Assembly (NCBI GenBank): GCA_037042185.1
Contig: JAXQJY010000026.1
Span: 620,001-684,000, forward strand
DNA from: Sordariomycetes sp. S80-01Y
Taxonomy: Eukaryota > Ascomycota > Sordariomycetes
DNA length: 64,000 nt
Direction: 5' to 3'
The number at the start of each line of letters is the position of its first letter. Within the stretch, counting starts at the first letter, position 1. Position numbers and translations under genes: made by a program. Shown one piece after another: positions 11,157 to 22,730 of the stretch. Below the pieces are notes generated by a model that saw only the letters and a list, made by a program, of their open reading frames with translations, made no database searches and was not told the DNA's origin.

Positions 11157-12652
11157 TTTGTAGTTCTTTTCCTCCGCAGACTAAATCAAATATCGAAGCT
11201 GACGACCCGTCTATCGTTCAAGACGAAGGTGTTCACGGTCGGCTGGAACTGACATGACGGGAGGGCGCGATTGAGGGTGACGTCGCAGGATCGTTCGTGG
11301 CAGCGGCAGGGAGAGAGAGTTCGCGGAATAACCAAATGAAGAGAATGACTAGGAAATACACAAAGATCAAAGTACAAGCAGGTAGAGAGAAGAGAACGCT
11401 CGGATCGGGTGGGCAAGCAAAGATTGATCTCGAGATTAGGCGCGCCCTGGCGCATTGAAGTCGCGCCACAGGCACCACAGGCACCACCGGCATCCACAGG
11501 GCGCAAATTGGAGGGAGGCTCCACTGAAGAAGCGCTGTGCTGTAGGTTTGGCGTGTGGCGGTGGCTCGCGCGGGGTCTTCTGGGTGGGGGTGGTCGGGAG
11601 TCAGGCAGATGCCCGACGCTTGCGGGTGGAAGTCGAGGAGATTAGGTTCGTGACTCGAAATGAGGGCGGCATGAATAAGTAGGTTCCCATGGAGCGGCAG
11701 GGCGGTCAGGGTGCAGATGCAGGCAGTTATATCTGCTGAAGTGGCAGCCGTTTGCGTGCATGTCCACGCCCAATCAGTCGACGGCCCCCTCTCCAGCCAC
11801 AGGGACAGCCGAATCCAGGAACAGCGCGACCGCATCTGCGGCCCCAAACAGTCGCGTCCCAGGACGATTGGCTGTCGGCACAGTGACGACAGTTACCAGC
11901 CTCTGCATTTTGGAGATCAAGGTTGGGTGGTGGTCGGCTTATCTGTTCCCCGTCTGGGGATTGACAGAACGGTCGGGGATGATAGGGTCACACACGCAGC
12001 GAATTCAGCAGAAGTTCAGGGCCAACCAAGGGGTGTAAAGTCAGTGATGGAAGAGCTCGACTCAGCGTCGAAAGGCTGAGACGTCTCACTAGACTTCAAG
12101 AGGACTGAAATACTATGCCCAGATTTAGATGTCTATTTGTTCAAACGAGGGTATGTCTTGTTCCTCTCTTTTCACTAGTGGGCCACAACGACGTCTGTTG
12201 AATGCATCCCTATGAGCCTTCATAAGACCATAATATGCTCTCCCAACATCAAAACTAATCTCTAACCCTTACTCGCAATCAAATATCCTGCTCCCAACCC
12301 GCCAACCGCTGACCCCTCTCGTGATACGCATGGTGCAGGGTAGGCCAACGCGGGGCATGTTGACAAGGGGCGCCCGTCCTCCACGCTTGTCGCATCATGT
12401 CGTCATCCCCTCATCCCTGCTGCCGCCCGTCGTGGCAGCTCCCACCAATGAACGGCCCTCCATTTGCGAGCTCGTCTCATCATCGACATTGAATGCACTG
12501 ACTTCCACCTTACAGTAAGCACCTTAGCAGTGCTAGCAATTGCCGTACAGCGCATCACAGCCTTTAGTTATCAGCTGTATCCTATCGCTGCCCCTCTCCC
12601 GCGCCTCCATCTCCAGCTCTCCTCCCCCCTCCTCTCCTGTACCTCCATCCTC
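11157..12652. other. Divergent intergenic region
   Basis: About 1.5 kb separates the coiled-coil gene (minus) from the Rieske/AIF-like gene (plus). Short open frames here have skewed composition and no recognisable domain. A CACAGGCAC-type short tandem lies near 11467-11490. I see no gene, tRNA or mobile element. Confidence 0.45.
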
Positions 12653-14444
12653 ATGTTCCGCCCTTGCACAGCTCGGCTTCTCAACCCTTTACCCAGACTC
12701 AAGCCACAGTTACATACAGCTCACACAAGACACTTCTCCTCAAGTATCCGAGCCATGGCTGCCCAGGAGTACAAGCTCAAGGGCGTCACCTCCCTGTCCC
12801 TCAACGAGGGCGACAAGCAAGAAGTGGAAGTCGAGGGCGTGGAGGGAGGCAAGGTCCTCCTCGTCAATGCTGCCGGCACCGTCCAGGCCGTTGGCTCCAA
12901 ATGCACACACTATGGCGCGCCTTTGATGAAGGGCGTCATGAGCAAGGCTGGGCGATTGACATGCCCATGGCACGGAGGTGAATTTTTATCGATGACGCTC
13001 TTGTGGACTGTAGCTAACAATCCAAGCTTGCTTCAATGCTAAGACTGGTGACGTTGAAGATGCCCCTGCTCTGGACTCCCTCCCCGTCTTCAAAGCTATT
13101 GAACGGGACGGCGCAGTCTACATTACCGGTGAAGAATCAGCCATCAAGTCCTCCAAGCGCAAACCCAACTTTAAATGCAATGCCGCTGGAGGCGCCCAGG
13201 AGGAAAAGGTCGTCGTCGTTGGCGGTGGCTCCGGTGCCCTCGGTGTCATGGAGGGACTTCGTGAGAAGGGCTACGGCGGTCCTCTCACGGTGGTGAGCAA
13301 GGAGGGATATCTGCCCATCGACAGGCCTAAGCTGAGCAAGGCCCTGATGTCGGATACCGACAAGCTGGCGTGGAGGGACAAGTCCTGGTTTGAGCTGGGA
13401 AGCGTCGAGTGGGTGGATGCCGAGGTTGAGGATGTCGACTTTTCCGAGAGGTGCGTGGTGACCAAGGATAAGAAGAAGTTTGCGTACACGAAGCTCGTGC
13501 TGGCAACGGGTGGTGAGCCCAAGCTGTTGCCCCTGCAGGGGTTCAAGGTTCTGGACAACATCTTCACGCTGAGGAACGCTCACGACACCAAGAAGATCAC
13601 CGACGCCATCGGGGAGAAGGGCAAGAAGATTGTTGTTGTTGGCTCGTCCTTCATTGGCATGGAGGTGGCTGCCGCCACGGCCGCCGACAACGACGTCACC
13701 GTCATCGGCATGGAAAAGGTGCCCCTCGAGCGCGTCCTGGGCGAGCAAGTCGGCGCAGGCATCCAGAAGATTGTCGAAGGCAAGGGGGTCAAGTTCTACA
13801 TGGGTGCCTCCGTCGACAAAGCCGAGCCCTCCAACGACGACCCCTCCAAGGTCGGCTCCGTCCACCTCAAGGACGGCACCAAACTTGACGCCGACCTGGT
13901 CATCCTCGGCGTCGGTGTCTCGCCCGCTACTGAATTCCTCAAGAACAACAAGATCCTTCGCTTGGAGCAGGACGGCTCCATCAAGACAGATGAGAACTTC
14001 TCTGTTGTGGGCCTGAAGGATGTCTACGCCATCGGCGACATCAGCACATACCCCTACCACGGCCCCGGCGGCGAGGGCAAGCCCACTCGAATCGAGCACT
14101 GGAACGTCGCCCAAAATGCCGGCCGCGCCGTAGCAGACAACATCGTCAATCCGTCGTACACGGGTGAGCAGTTCATCCCCGTCTTCTGGTCCGCCCTCGG
14201 TTCCCAGATGCGGTACTGCGGAAACACGGTCATGGGCTGGGACGATGTCATTGTTGATGGAAACCCCGCTGAGGCCAAGTTCGTGGCGTACTACACCAAG
14301 GGCGACACGGTTGTCGCGATGGCGAGCATGGGTCGGGACCCGCTGATGGTGCAGAGTGCGACGTTGATGAGGACCAAGAAGATGCCGGGAAAGAAGCAGC
14401 TGCAGGAGAACCCGGATGTCATGGCCGTCGGAGTGCCGGCCTGA
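12653..14444 (+). CDS. AIFM3-like Rieske/FAD pyridine-nucleotide-disulfide oxidoreductase
   Basis: Two exons (12653..12977, 13027..14444; 49-base intron) give 580 residues. The first ~34 residues (MFRPCTARLL, then R/S-rich, no acidic residues) look like a mitochondrial presequence. Residues ~40-140 are a Rieske [2Fe-2S] domain with ligands C84-x-H86 and C104-x2-H107; the intron falls immediately after this second pair and the join restores WHGACFNAKTGD. The remainder is a two-dinucleotide-fold reductase: VVVVGGGSGALG (FAD), VVVGSSFIGMEVA (NAD(P)H) and VYAIGD near the FAD ribityl site. The architecture matches animal AIFM3 and bacterial ferredoxin/rubredoxin reductases. It probably transfers electrons from NAD(P)H via FAD to the cluster or an unknown acceptor. 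A second in-frame ATG at 12755 would remove the presequence. It is convergent with the gene at 14594. Confidence 0.92.
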
Positions 14445-14593
14445 GTTCCGGTACACCTGTAACACATCCATATACGATCGTAATGACTAGACACATTTGT
14501 GGTTTCCAATTGTGGCGCCCTTCAAAGCAGGTTTTTGGAAGGCAGAGTGAACAGATCAGAGTGATTAATGAAGCAGGATGATAATCGACCTAC

Positions 14594-15823
14594 TTAATGC
14601 CTCGAAACGGTGAATTCCTTGGTAACCCTGATCCCCGCCTCGTCCTCCAGCGGACTTTGCCTCTGTCTATGTGCCCCCGTCAAGGACTCTTCGTCACTCG
14701 CAGCTCCCGAACTCCCCCTGAACGGATCGTGCACCCTCTCCTTGGCGAGGCTGGCCCCCAAACTCGACTCGCTCCCCAGCTTCTCCCCGTCGCCCGGCAG
14801 CGGACCATCGCCCTTCTCAGCCCGGCTCCCGCTCAGCCCCGTGCCGTTACCACCGGGGGGTAGCTCGCTGCCGCCGATGGTCCGCAGCGGCATGGCCCCG
14901 CCCGAGATGTCCTTGTACCGCGACGAGGTGTTCCGCGAGGTGATCCTGTCCAGGTACTTCTTGTACAGCGGGCGGCAGACGGGGATGCCTATGCAGATGA
15001 GCGTGACGGCCATCTCGGCGGCGGACCAGACGATGATGCCGACGCTGTCGCGGAGGTAGTTTGCCGACATGAGCTGTGGGATCTGCGAGGCGCGTTTGAT
15101 GCCGCAGGCAGCGGCGCTTTGCTGGTCAGCTGTGCTCTGTGCGGGCTAGGTTTAGGAGAAAGGGGGCCAGGGGTTGTGGACTTACATGATGCCTAGACTC
15201 ATACTGGCCAGGATGACGAGCTTCTCCCGCTTGTTCATCTGCAGCTTCCACATGAAGAACCACGGAAATATGGCGAGGAACAGATCCGTGAACACGCAGC
15301 TCGCCCCGAGGTAGATGGACACGCCCAGCTGCGGCAGCTCGCACTTCCCGGCGAGGCTCTTATCCCACAGGAACGCGGCCGGCTCGCACTGGAACCAGAA
15401 GAAGAAGAGGCACAGCAGGCTCGAGACCATGAGGTTGGCCAGCGTGGCCCATATGAGGACCTTGTGCCACGTCTCCTTGACGAGCCTCAGCAGGAACAGC
15501 CCCAAGCTCCACTTGGCGACGGCCATGCCGATGACGGCGAAGGTCTGCGCGATGCACTCGTAGAGGACGGCGGCGCCGATGTCGAGGGGATCGGGGATGT
15601 CGGCCATGTTCTGCCCGAAGCCGTACGTGGCCGAGACGTGGATGAAGGCCGTGTACAGCAGCAGCAGGACAAAGGCGAGGACGTAGACGTGGTCGTCCAT
15701 GCCGTACGACTTGACGACGACGAGGCGCGTGTAGACGCGGAGGAGGGTGAAGATGAAGACGACACCCGTGAGGGTGTACATGGCCGCAAGGGCGGAGGGG
15801 GCGACGCCGCCTATGCCCTGCAT
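14594..15823 (-). CDS. Seven-transmembrane rhodopsin-like (PTH11-type) fungal membrane protein
   Basis: Exons 15186..15823 and 14594..15116 with a 69-base intron (GTAAGT donor) give 386 residues. The join reads MSLGIIAAACGIKRASQ. About seven hydrophobic segments can be counted, starting with MYTLTGVVFIFTLLRVYTRL and ending with IIVWSAAEMAVTLICIGIPVCRPLY. The layout, the RVYTRL and YGMDDHVYV motifs after helix 1, and Cys residues in the extracellular loop (FQCEPAAFLWD, GKCELP) are those of the large fungal rhodopsin-domain family. This family includes many integral plasma-membrane proteins and some PTH11-like receptors. No retinal lysine is claimed. The C-terminal ~110 residues are a Ser/Gly-rich cytosolic tail. 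The extracellular CFEM domain found in canonical Pth11 is absent. Ligand and role are unknown. Confidence 0.88.
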
Positions 15824-17712
15824 CGTGGGCGGCCTGTTCTCGATGGTGCTGCTGCGGCCTTCTTGTCTCTAGATATGGGAAGTTTTTTGGTTGAAGTGTC
15901 GTCGTTCCGGGATCATCACCGAGCAGACGCAAAGTTGGAAATCATCACAGGGGATCCGGAGAGCTGGGGGAGCGGACACGCCTCGCCAAGGACGTCAGCG
16001 AGTCTTATTCTGGTGGCCTCCACGCCCAAGATCACATCGACATGGCGTCGCAGGGGAGCCCACGCTGCCCCGGACATGCTAGGAGGCACAGGGTTGACCG
16101 GGATGTCGCTGGCACTTCAGACTTGGCAGGCGATCCCACCGTTCAGCTGGGATGTGTTCATATTGCAACTGTAGCCTTTTCCCCGAAGAAGGTGGTTGAA
16201 GTTGCTATGGAACCCAGTGACGCCGACGGCGTCGTGATGAGAAGCCTTTATTTTTGTACGTCCATGAGAAGAACGTATACCTCTCGGGGCAAATTCTTGT
16301 CTTGATTGGAGAACATCCTGAAGCCTCGAATGCACGAGAGCCACGAGGACGGTGGTTGTTGGTCAACGCAGCGGTTGGATCTCGTGCTCCAGCAGCAAGA
16401 TCCTTCGTCCAAGGACGTACCCACGCACTGACGCACGACAGCAGGGTAGCATGTGAAAAAAAGGGGTCGGCTTGCATGGGCAGGATAGTCTCTAGTTGCC
16501 CGGTGGCCTGTCGATGAGAAGCTTGTATGCGTTGGGATCGATCGCCTCATGCAACCTGCCCCCCTCTCTGACTCGCGCTGGCTATCCTCCGACAAGCCCC
16601 TGGTTCTACGTGCCTGTCCCGTTCGACGGCTGGCCTGAACCGAACAGGGAGTCGCATGGCATCTTGACACGCCGACCTGAGCATTAGCGCAGCATCGTCA
16701 TTGCTCGGCAGGGGAGTCCCGCGCCGCCTCCCCGTTGCAGCCAAGAGAGAGTCGCAAAGGCCCGAAAGGGTCAGGACTACCTATCGGCTGCCGCTGGACG
16801 AGGCTGGCCGGGCGCGACAGGCCTCCTTGGTAGCGCGCCAAGGTGGCGGGTGCAGACGAGCCACATTGCTCCGGCGGGATGGGATCGCAGTCTCGGGAGG
16901 CACTGTGAGGCACGGCTCCGAGGCGGGATGGCTTGAAAGAAGACAGCCGCACAGATTTAATCTGCTGTACTGAGGAGGATGAGGATGATGATGATGCAAG
17001 GTGCGCTTCCCTGCCCTTGCGGATCATCATGGACGGACGTGTCAACGTTTTGGGACAGTTTTCGAGAGATGCCCTAGAGCGACCGACCTGTCACTTTCTT
17101 AGCGAGATCCGCGCTCGATGATCGAGGAGGTGCATCATCCTGGCAGCCTGAGCCGCTAGCAGTAGTAGCACAGGCTTTGAATTGCTGCCTTGGCCGTGAA
17201 ACGGAGAGGCCGATGCAGGGAAATGGACCGTGGGAAATGCTGCACCGTTTCTCAGACGGTGCCTTGGATGGTGCGCACGTCCCGTTCGACGCACAGCGAC
17301 AGGTTGTCAGTGTCTGTCTGTCTGTCCGCCTACTATCGGGTGTGGTTAAAGGCGGCTTCGCCTCAATGGACGTGACAGATAATTCTGTGCCATCGTTCCA
17401 GCCATTGGTCAATGGGAGCCAAACTTTGTTGATGGAAGATGACGCTGCTTCTGGATGCAGAGACACAGCCAATGGCATCTCCCAATTCGTGTTAGTCATC
17501 CAGTCTGAGCCCTCCAAGATGAATCGAAAGAGGTTTAGCGCACTATGAATCATAATTCACCATCGTCGTCAACCCCAGAGTTCAGATCGATTTAAAGCAG
17601 ATGGGCGACATCTTCCACGGCTCGATATTGAACAACACTCAAACCCAAACATCTTCAAGAAGCCTTTTTAAATCTCTCATAACCTCGGACTCTCTTACTC
17701 ACAGCCGAATCA
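15824..17712. other. Long gene-poor intergenic region
   Basis: About 1.9 kb without a convincing gene. A short GAT-type microsatellite lies at about 16975-16996. Several 60-140-codon frames exist on both strands but none has family features, good codon usage or plausible splicing. It carries the promoters of the 7-TM protein (minus) and of REI1 (plus). Confidence 0.45.
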
Positions 17713-18848
17713 ATGGTCACGGCACAGCAGGTCACCGTCACCACCACCGCCACCACTAACACGGGCGACGCAGCCATGGAGTCTCCCGCCCCGACCCGCG
17801 CGCCGCTGCTGGACTGCAAGCTGTGTGAGCTCACATTCGACTCTGCGCAGGCACGGCGGGAGCATGCGAAAAGCGACTGGCAGTGAGTTTCCCTCATCAC
17901 CACGATAATATTATGCCCAAATACTGATCTTGCAGTGTCTACAAGCTGAGGTGCAAAGTCGCACAGCCGGGCACGACCGTCACACCCCCGGCTAGTCCAT
18001 CGTCGAATCCAAAGTCAAAGCCAACTTCACCGTTGGACGTGTCCGACGAAGACGACGACGATGACTATGACGAAGACTCGCCTGACGAGGAGGAAATTGA
18101 AAAGGTCGAATTCATCCCCGAGCAGTGTCTCTTCTGCACCCACTCCAGCCCGGACTTTGAAGCCAACCTCGCACACATGGCCACAGCGCATTCCCTCACA
18201 ATCCCCTACCCATCCGCCTTGACAGTCGACCTGCAGACCCTGGTATGGTTCCTGCACATGGTAATCTTTTCATATCGGGAATGCATATGCTGCGGGAGGC
18301 GGAAGCGCAGCGTGGAAGCCGTGCGTGCCCACATGCTGAGCACCGGCCACTGTCGATTCGACGTCGGTGAGGAGATGGAGAGCTTCTACGACATGGACGA
18401 GCTGAGGAGGAGCGTGCCGGACATGGGCAGCAACCCCGACGAGCAGACGCTGAGGCTGCCGTCCGGAAAGCTCCTCGGCCACCGCTCCTACAGCGACCAG
18501 AACACGCTCCGTCGCCAACGCGAGAGATCCCCCCAGGCGGCTCTCCCCTCCTCCGGGTCTCAGCCAGCCCCCGCCGCCGGCGGCTCGCAAGCTCTGGCAA
18601 CAAAGAAGGACCGTCGCGACGCAGCCCTTGGTACCGCACTGGCAGGCCTCAGCAGGGGCGAGCAGATGGCGCTCCAGCACCTCCCGGCCTCGCAGCAGCG
18701 GAGTCTGCTGGTGCGGCACAAGAAGGCGCTCGACAGGGCGAAGCGCGCGGAGACGCGCAAACGGGGCAGGCTGGACAGGGTGGGCGACAAGATGGCCGTG
18801 CACACGAATTATTACAAGCAGGAGGTGCCCGTATACATGGGTGGTTGA
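17713..18848 (+). CDS. REI1: REI1/ZNF622-like cytoplasmic 60S subunit biogenesis factor
   Basis: Exons 17713..17882 and 17936..18848 (53-base intron) give 360 residues. Three C2H2-type fingers appear in the Rei1 order: CKLCELTFDSAQARREHAKSD at the N-terminus (the intron splits the SDW-HVYKLR end of it), CLFC-x(n)-LAHMATAHS in the middle, and CICCGRRKRSVEAVRAHM further on. Between fingers 1 and 2 lies a very acidic run of Asp/Glu, also usual in this family. The C-terminal KAETRKRGRLDRVGDKM-type basic end matches the conserved Rei1 tail, which in yeast inserts into the nascent ribosomal exit tunnel; that role is family knowledge. The protein releases and recycles Arx1/Alb1 from cytoplasmic pre-60S particles. 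A later ATG at 17776 is an alternative start. Yeast Reh1 is the paralogue, so REI1 versus REH1 is not settled. Confidence 0.88.
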
Positions 18849-19584
18849 AGGATACTGCTTAGCAGTAGGAAGCAGCGAAGTATGATAAATCGCATGGCTG
18901 TAGCAAATGTGGACGGATGATCTTGATGTGACTTACACCGACCGTTTGAAACGATGTGGGTGCCACGCTGCTGTGCCACCGTGATCCCAGACCATGGGGC
19001 TCCATACACCCATCAGCCGTGCTATTCCTGCAGATGAAGTGGATAAGGAAAAAGGCAGGTAGCCAATTCTTGGGCAAGCGGTGCCTGAAGGCCTGAAGAT
19101 CTCGCAGCTGGTCAGAGATGCCGTTGAGAGCCAACGACGATCGCCGTTGAAACACGTAGAGGCTTCACGTGGTGATCGTCGCTCTCCTCCCCCGCCACGG
19201 ACATCTGCTCCAGCAAGGAACAGCGCTAGAACAAACCCTCCCCCAGCAAGCGTGTCGTGGGTCAACCAAAGCTGGTGGTGGTGGCTGAGGATCCGGGGAC
19301 CAGGACCAGGTTTCGGCAGGCCAAGACAATCCTGCGCGGCACCGTCGTCGCAGTTGCACCGCGCATCGTCCGCCTGGGCGCGTCTTGTCGGCCGAGTCAT
19401 GTACGTCGACGTGCGAGGCGACTCCTGCAGATGCTGTTGGTGCTGTAGCTCCAGCCAACGAAGGAGCTTGCATTTCATCATTAATCCTCCGCACGTATCT
19501 TTTTACTCTCCTCCTCCTGTATTTGGCATGCGACCGATGCTTTCAACGTAGAACTAGCAGAGAGAAGACACTACGTTGTGCAAG
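18849..19584. other. Intergenic region upstream of P450
   Basis: About 740 bases between REI1 and the P450, both on the plus strand. Overlapping frames on both strands are rich in Arg, Ser and Pro and have no recognisable domain. Presumed 3' flank of REI1 and promoter of the P450. Confidence 0.4.
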
Positions 19585-21237
19585 ATGGGCTTCATCCTCT
19601 TCACCCTCGTTGCTGCGCTCCTCACAGCTGTGGCGTGGTCTGCACTGGCGTATCTTGGGTCGCCTTTGAGGAAATACCCAGGTCCCTTCATCGCAGGTAT
19701 GCCTCATGTGCACTTTAAGAGGTCCTGACATGATGCTGATCTCGGGCGAACAGGATGGACCAACTGGTATCGCTTCCAGCTCGCCCGCAGCGGCAGCTAC
19801 CACCTCAAGGTCAAGGCCCTCCATGACAAGTACGGCCCCGTCGTGCGCCTAGGACCCGACCTGCTTGACCTCGACTACCCCGAGCTGATCAAGACCATGT
19901 ACGGAACCGACAACAAATGGATCAAGGTGGGTTCTGTTCTCTGCGAGGATGAATGCAGCTGATCGAGCAGACCGACTTCTACCACAACAACAGCACCGTG
20001 ATCGGTGGCCAGATCATCTACAACCTCTTCTCCCAGACCGACGTTGCCGAGCACTACAAATGGAAGCGCCCCATCGCAAAGCACTACTCCCCCGGCGCCG
20101 TCCTCACCGTCGAGCCCCTCGTGGACAAGGTCGTCGGCAAGCTCCTCACCCACCTCGACGAGCGCTTCGCCCAGCCCGCCCAGCCCTGCGACCTGGGCAG
20201 ATGGATCGCCTTCTGCACGTGGGACATGGTCGGTGCGGCGTCCTTCTCAGAAGACTTTGGCTACATGGCCAAGGGGTGCGACCACGACGGCACCATCGCG
20301 ACGGCAGATGCCGCCCTGGACTACTTCTGCACCGTCGGACAGATGCCCTTGCTCGACTTCTGGCTCGACAAGAACCCCGTCAAGCGCATCGGGCCGCCGA
20401 ACCTGGGCAACATCACCCGCGTCGCCATCGAGCACATCGCTGCGCGTACCCAGGGCAAGGACCCCAACTTTGACCCCGAAACCCCGGACTACCTACAGCG
20501 CTTCATCGAGGCAAAGGAGCAGCATCCAGATGTGGTCCACGATGGAATGATCATGAACTATCTTTTCATCAATTTGATCGCTGGCAGCGACACCACGGCC
20601 CTGACCATCAGGGCAGTCATGTACTTCGTGTTGAAGCACCCGGATGTGCACGCCAAGGTGAAGGAGGAGATTCGTGCAGCCGGCATCGACGGCGTCGCAC
20701 AGTTTGGGCAGACCAAGACTTTGCCTTGTAAGTGGCCGTTACCATCAATTGAATTAGAAGCTGACTGTTGCAGATCTCGAGGCTGTCGTGCGCGAGTCGA
20801 TGCGCATGCACCCAGGTGTGTCCATGTTGCTCGAACGCTACGTGCCCTCCGACGGCCTCAACCTACCCGACGGGCGCTACGTCCCCTCCGGCACGCGCGT
20901 CGGCATCAACCCCTTCGTCGTCAACCGCAATGCGGGCGTCTTCGGCTCCGACCCCAATACCTTCCGACCCGAGCGGTGGTTGCGAGCTGAGGGCGAGACG
21001 GAGGAGGCGTACCAGGAGCGGTTGAAGCTGTACGTCAACACGGAACTCTCCTTCGGCGGCGGCTCCAGGATCTGCTTGGGCAGGCACTTGGCATTGTTGG
21101 AGGCATACAAGATCGTGGCGACGTTGATAAATCGGTACGATATCGAGTTGGTTAACCCAGCCAAGGAGTGGGAGGTGACGTGCAGTTGGTTCCCCAGGCA
21201 GAGGGGATTGGATTGCTATCTCAAGGTCAGAGAATAG
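19585..21237 (+). CDS. Cytochrome P450 monooxygenase, pisatin-demethylase-like
   Basis: Four exons (19585..19696, 19754..19926, 19971..20727, 20774..21237) with introns of 57, 44 and 46 bases give 501 residues. An N-terminal hydrophobic anchor (FILFTLVAALLTAVAWSALAYL) is followed by the hinge RKYPGPFIAG, so the enzyme is ER-bound. The I-helix oxygen-activation motif is AGSDTT at 299-304, the K-helix is E355-S-M-R358, and the heme loop is FGGGSRICLG with the cysteine ligand at 448. The stretch TDFYHNNSTVIGGQIIYNLFSQ after the second join resembles the pisatin demethylase (CYP57) group, whose members O-demethylate or hydroxylate plant and fungal metabolites. That similarity is recalled, not computed. 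It is followed 1.5 kb on by a zinc dehydrogenase on the same strand. No reductase gene is nearby. Confidence 0.92.
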
Positions 21238-22730
21238 ACGAAGGAAGCCGAGTGCTTGATGAATGACGATAGACGCCGCTGGCTGAAAGTTGAATGAGTC
21301 GCATTACATATTAGGCCACTATGAGTCGTCGCGTGCATTGGTCTAAGCGTGAAGAGTCGCGTAAAATTCTGCTGAAGACCAGCGATCATCTTCTGGCTGA
21401 TGCACCAACTGTCGATGACTGCGAGTCTAGAGTGTCCGATAGGAGTCCCAAGCCGTGGGCGCCTCTGCGTGGTGTTCACGAACCTGCGAGCAGTGAGTCA
21501 CACCCAAGAGAACATCTCCCGGGCCCGCAACATTAGCACTGATCTTTTCACCTCGATGAAACACTGACCTGCAAAAGAAAAGGGTGAAGCCATCGCCCTC
21601 TAGAGAATGACCGGAATTGAGTTATGCCCCGGCCTACCGCTCCGCGAACGAAGTGGGCAGGCCTGGACACGCCGCGTATTGCACTCAAGTTGACCTAACA
21701 AGCTTCGCAACGACTTCCCATAGAGACACTCCAATAGCGGCCGCCTGCCGAGGCAGACGTCCGCCTAGAGGCTCTGAGATTTCTGATGTCTAGCTGCAGG
21801 CGTCGATTGACGCCAGGCCATCACTGGCAGACCTGGTCACCCCTTGGCGCGCACCCGAGGATGCACGGAAGGGGGAGGGAGGTGTGGTGAAGCATTCTCC
21901 GAATTTCCCACATGCGCAGAGGGAGAAGACGCGTTGAAGATCAAGACGAGTTCTCTGTTTGTGGCATGGAAACGCAGCGTTGAAGAGGGCGATGGCTTGG
22001 AGAAGGAGAAAAGTCGAGGCGAGCTTGAGAGCTTGTGATATTTTCGGGGTAGCCTGAGCTGCCCGTGGTGGGGCGGTGGGGTGCTGCACGTGACGACGTG
22101 AGGCTCGAGGGGCTGCGGCTCAACGAACACAACCTTAAAGACATGTTTTAGTAGGTTTTGTTAGGATGTGTCTGACATCGAGGTTCCTTCTGCACGCCGC
22201 CTCCAGAGCTCGTACTCGAGAGCGTAGGGTGGTGCACTTGACCCAAGTACTGTCGCTGACCGAATGTGATGGTTTGCCACGAGTGGTGACGATGTCATCA
22301 GCTCGTCAACATGTTGCCAACTGCCGACAACCAGCAGAACAACTTTGGACAATATATGCAGCCCTCTTGCTCTAGAACACCACTAGAACCGCATGAATTC
22401 CAACATCCCCGCATATACTCAAACGTACGATCCCGCTTTACCCTTTCGATCCCCAACCGCCAACGCTGGTGGGTGGAACGTTAGCTCCGGAGTCCATGAC
22501 GTCGATAGCAGCATTATCGCGATGACCCGTCATTGTGACAGAAACTCATCCCAGCACAACTCGCATAATGACGACAACGACGCGGGGTCGGAGACGCGTC
22601 TATTGCTACAACGACGGAGTTTCGGGGAGGATGAGGCGGTTGTTTATATGAGAGCAGGCTGCTGATGCTCGCTTGAGGCTATCAATTCGACTGGGCCATA
22701 TCCAAAACCAACCCTTGGAAATCCGTCAAA
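21238..22730. other. Intergenic region
   Basis: About 1.5 kb with no supported gene. A 90-codon frame at 22393..22665 is not recognisable and more likely belongs to the leader/promoter of the dehydrogenase. A TTTATATG element at about 22643-22650 may be its TATA box, about 85 bases before the ATG. Confidence 0.4.

Noticed and set aside
13137-14471. 444-codon open frame antisense to the Rieske/AIF-like gene
   Set aside because: It mirrors a strongly biased coding exon; its translation is Val/Asp/Leu/Gly-rich without any domain, while the plus strand has a complete flavoprotein.
15464-16174. 236-codon plus-strand frame antisense to the 7-TM protein
   Set aside because: Asp/Val/Gly-rich shadow; the minus strand gives clear membrane helices.
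22393-22665. 90-codon frame upstream of the zinc dehydrogenase
   Set aside because: Unrecognisable, and placed where the promoter and leader should be.
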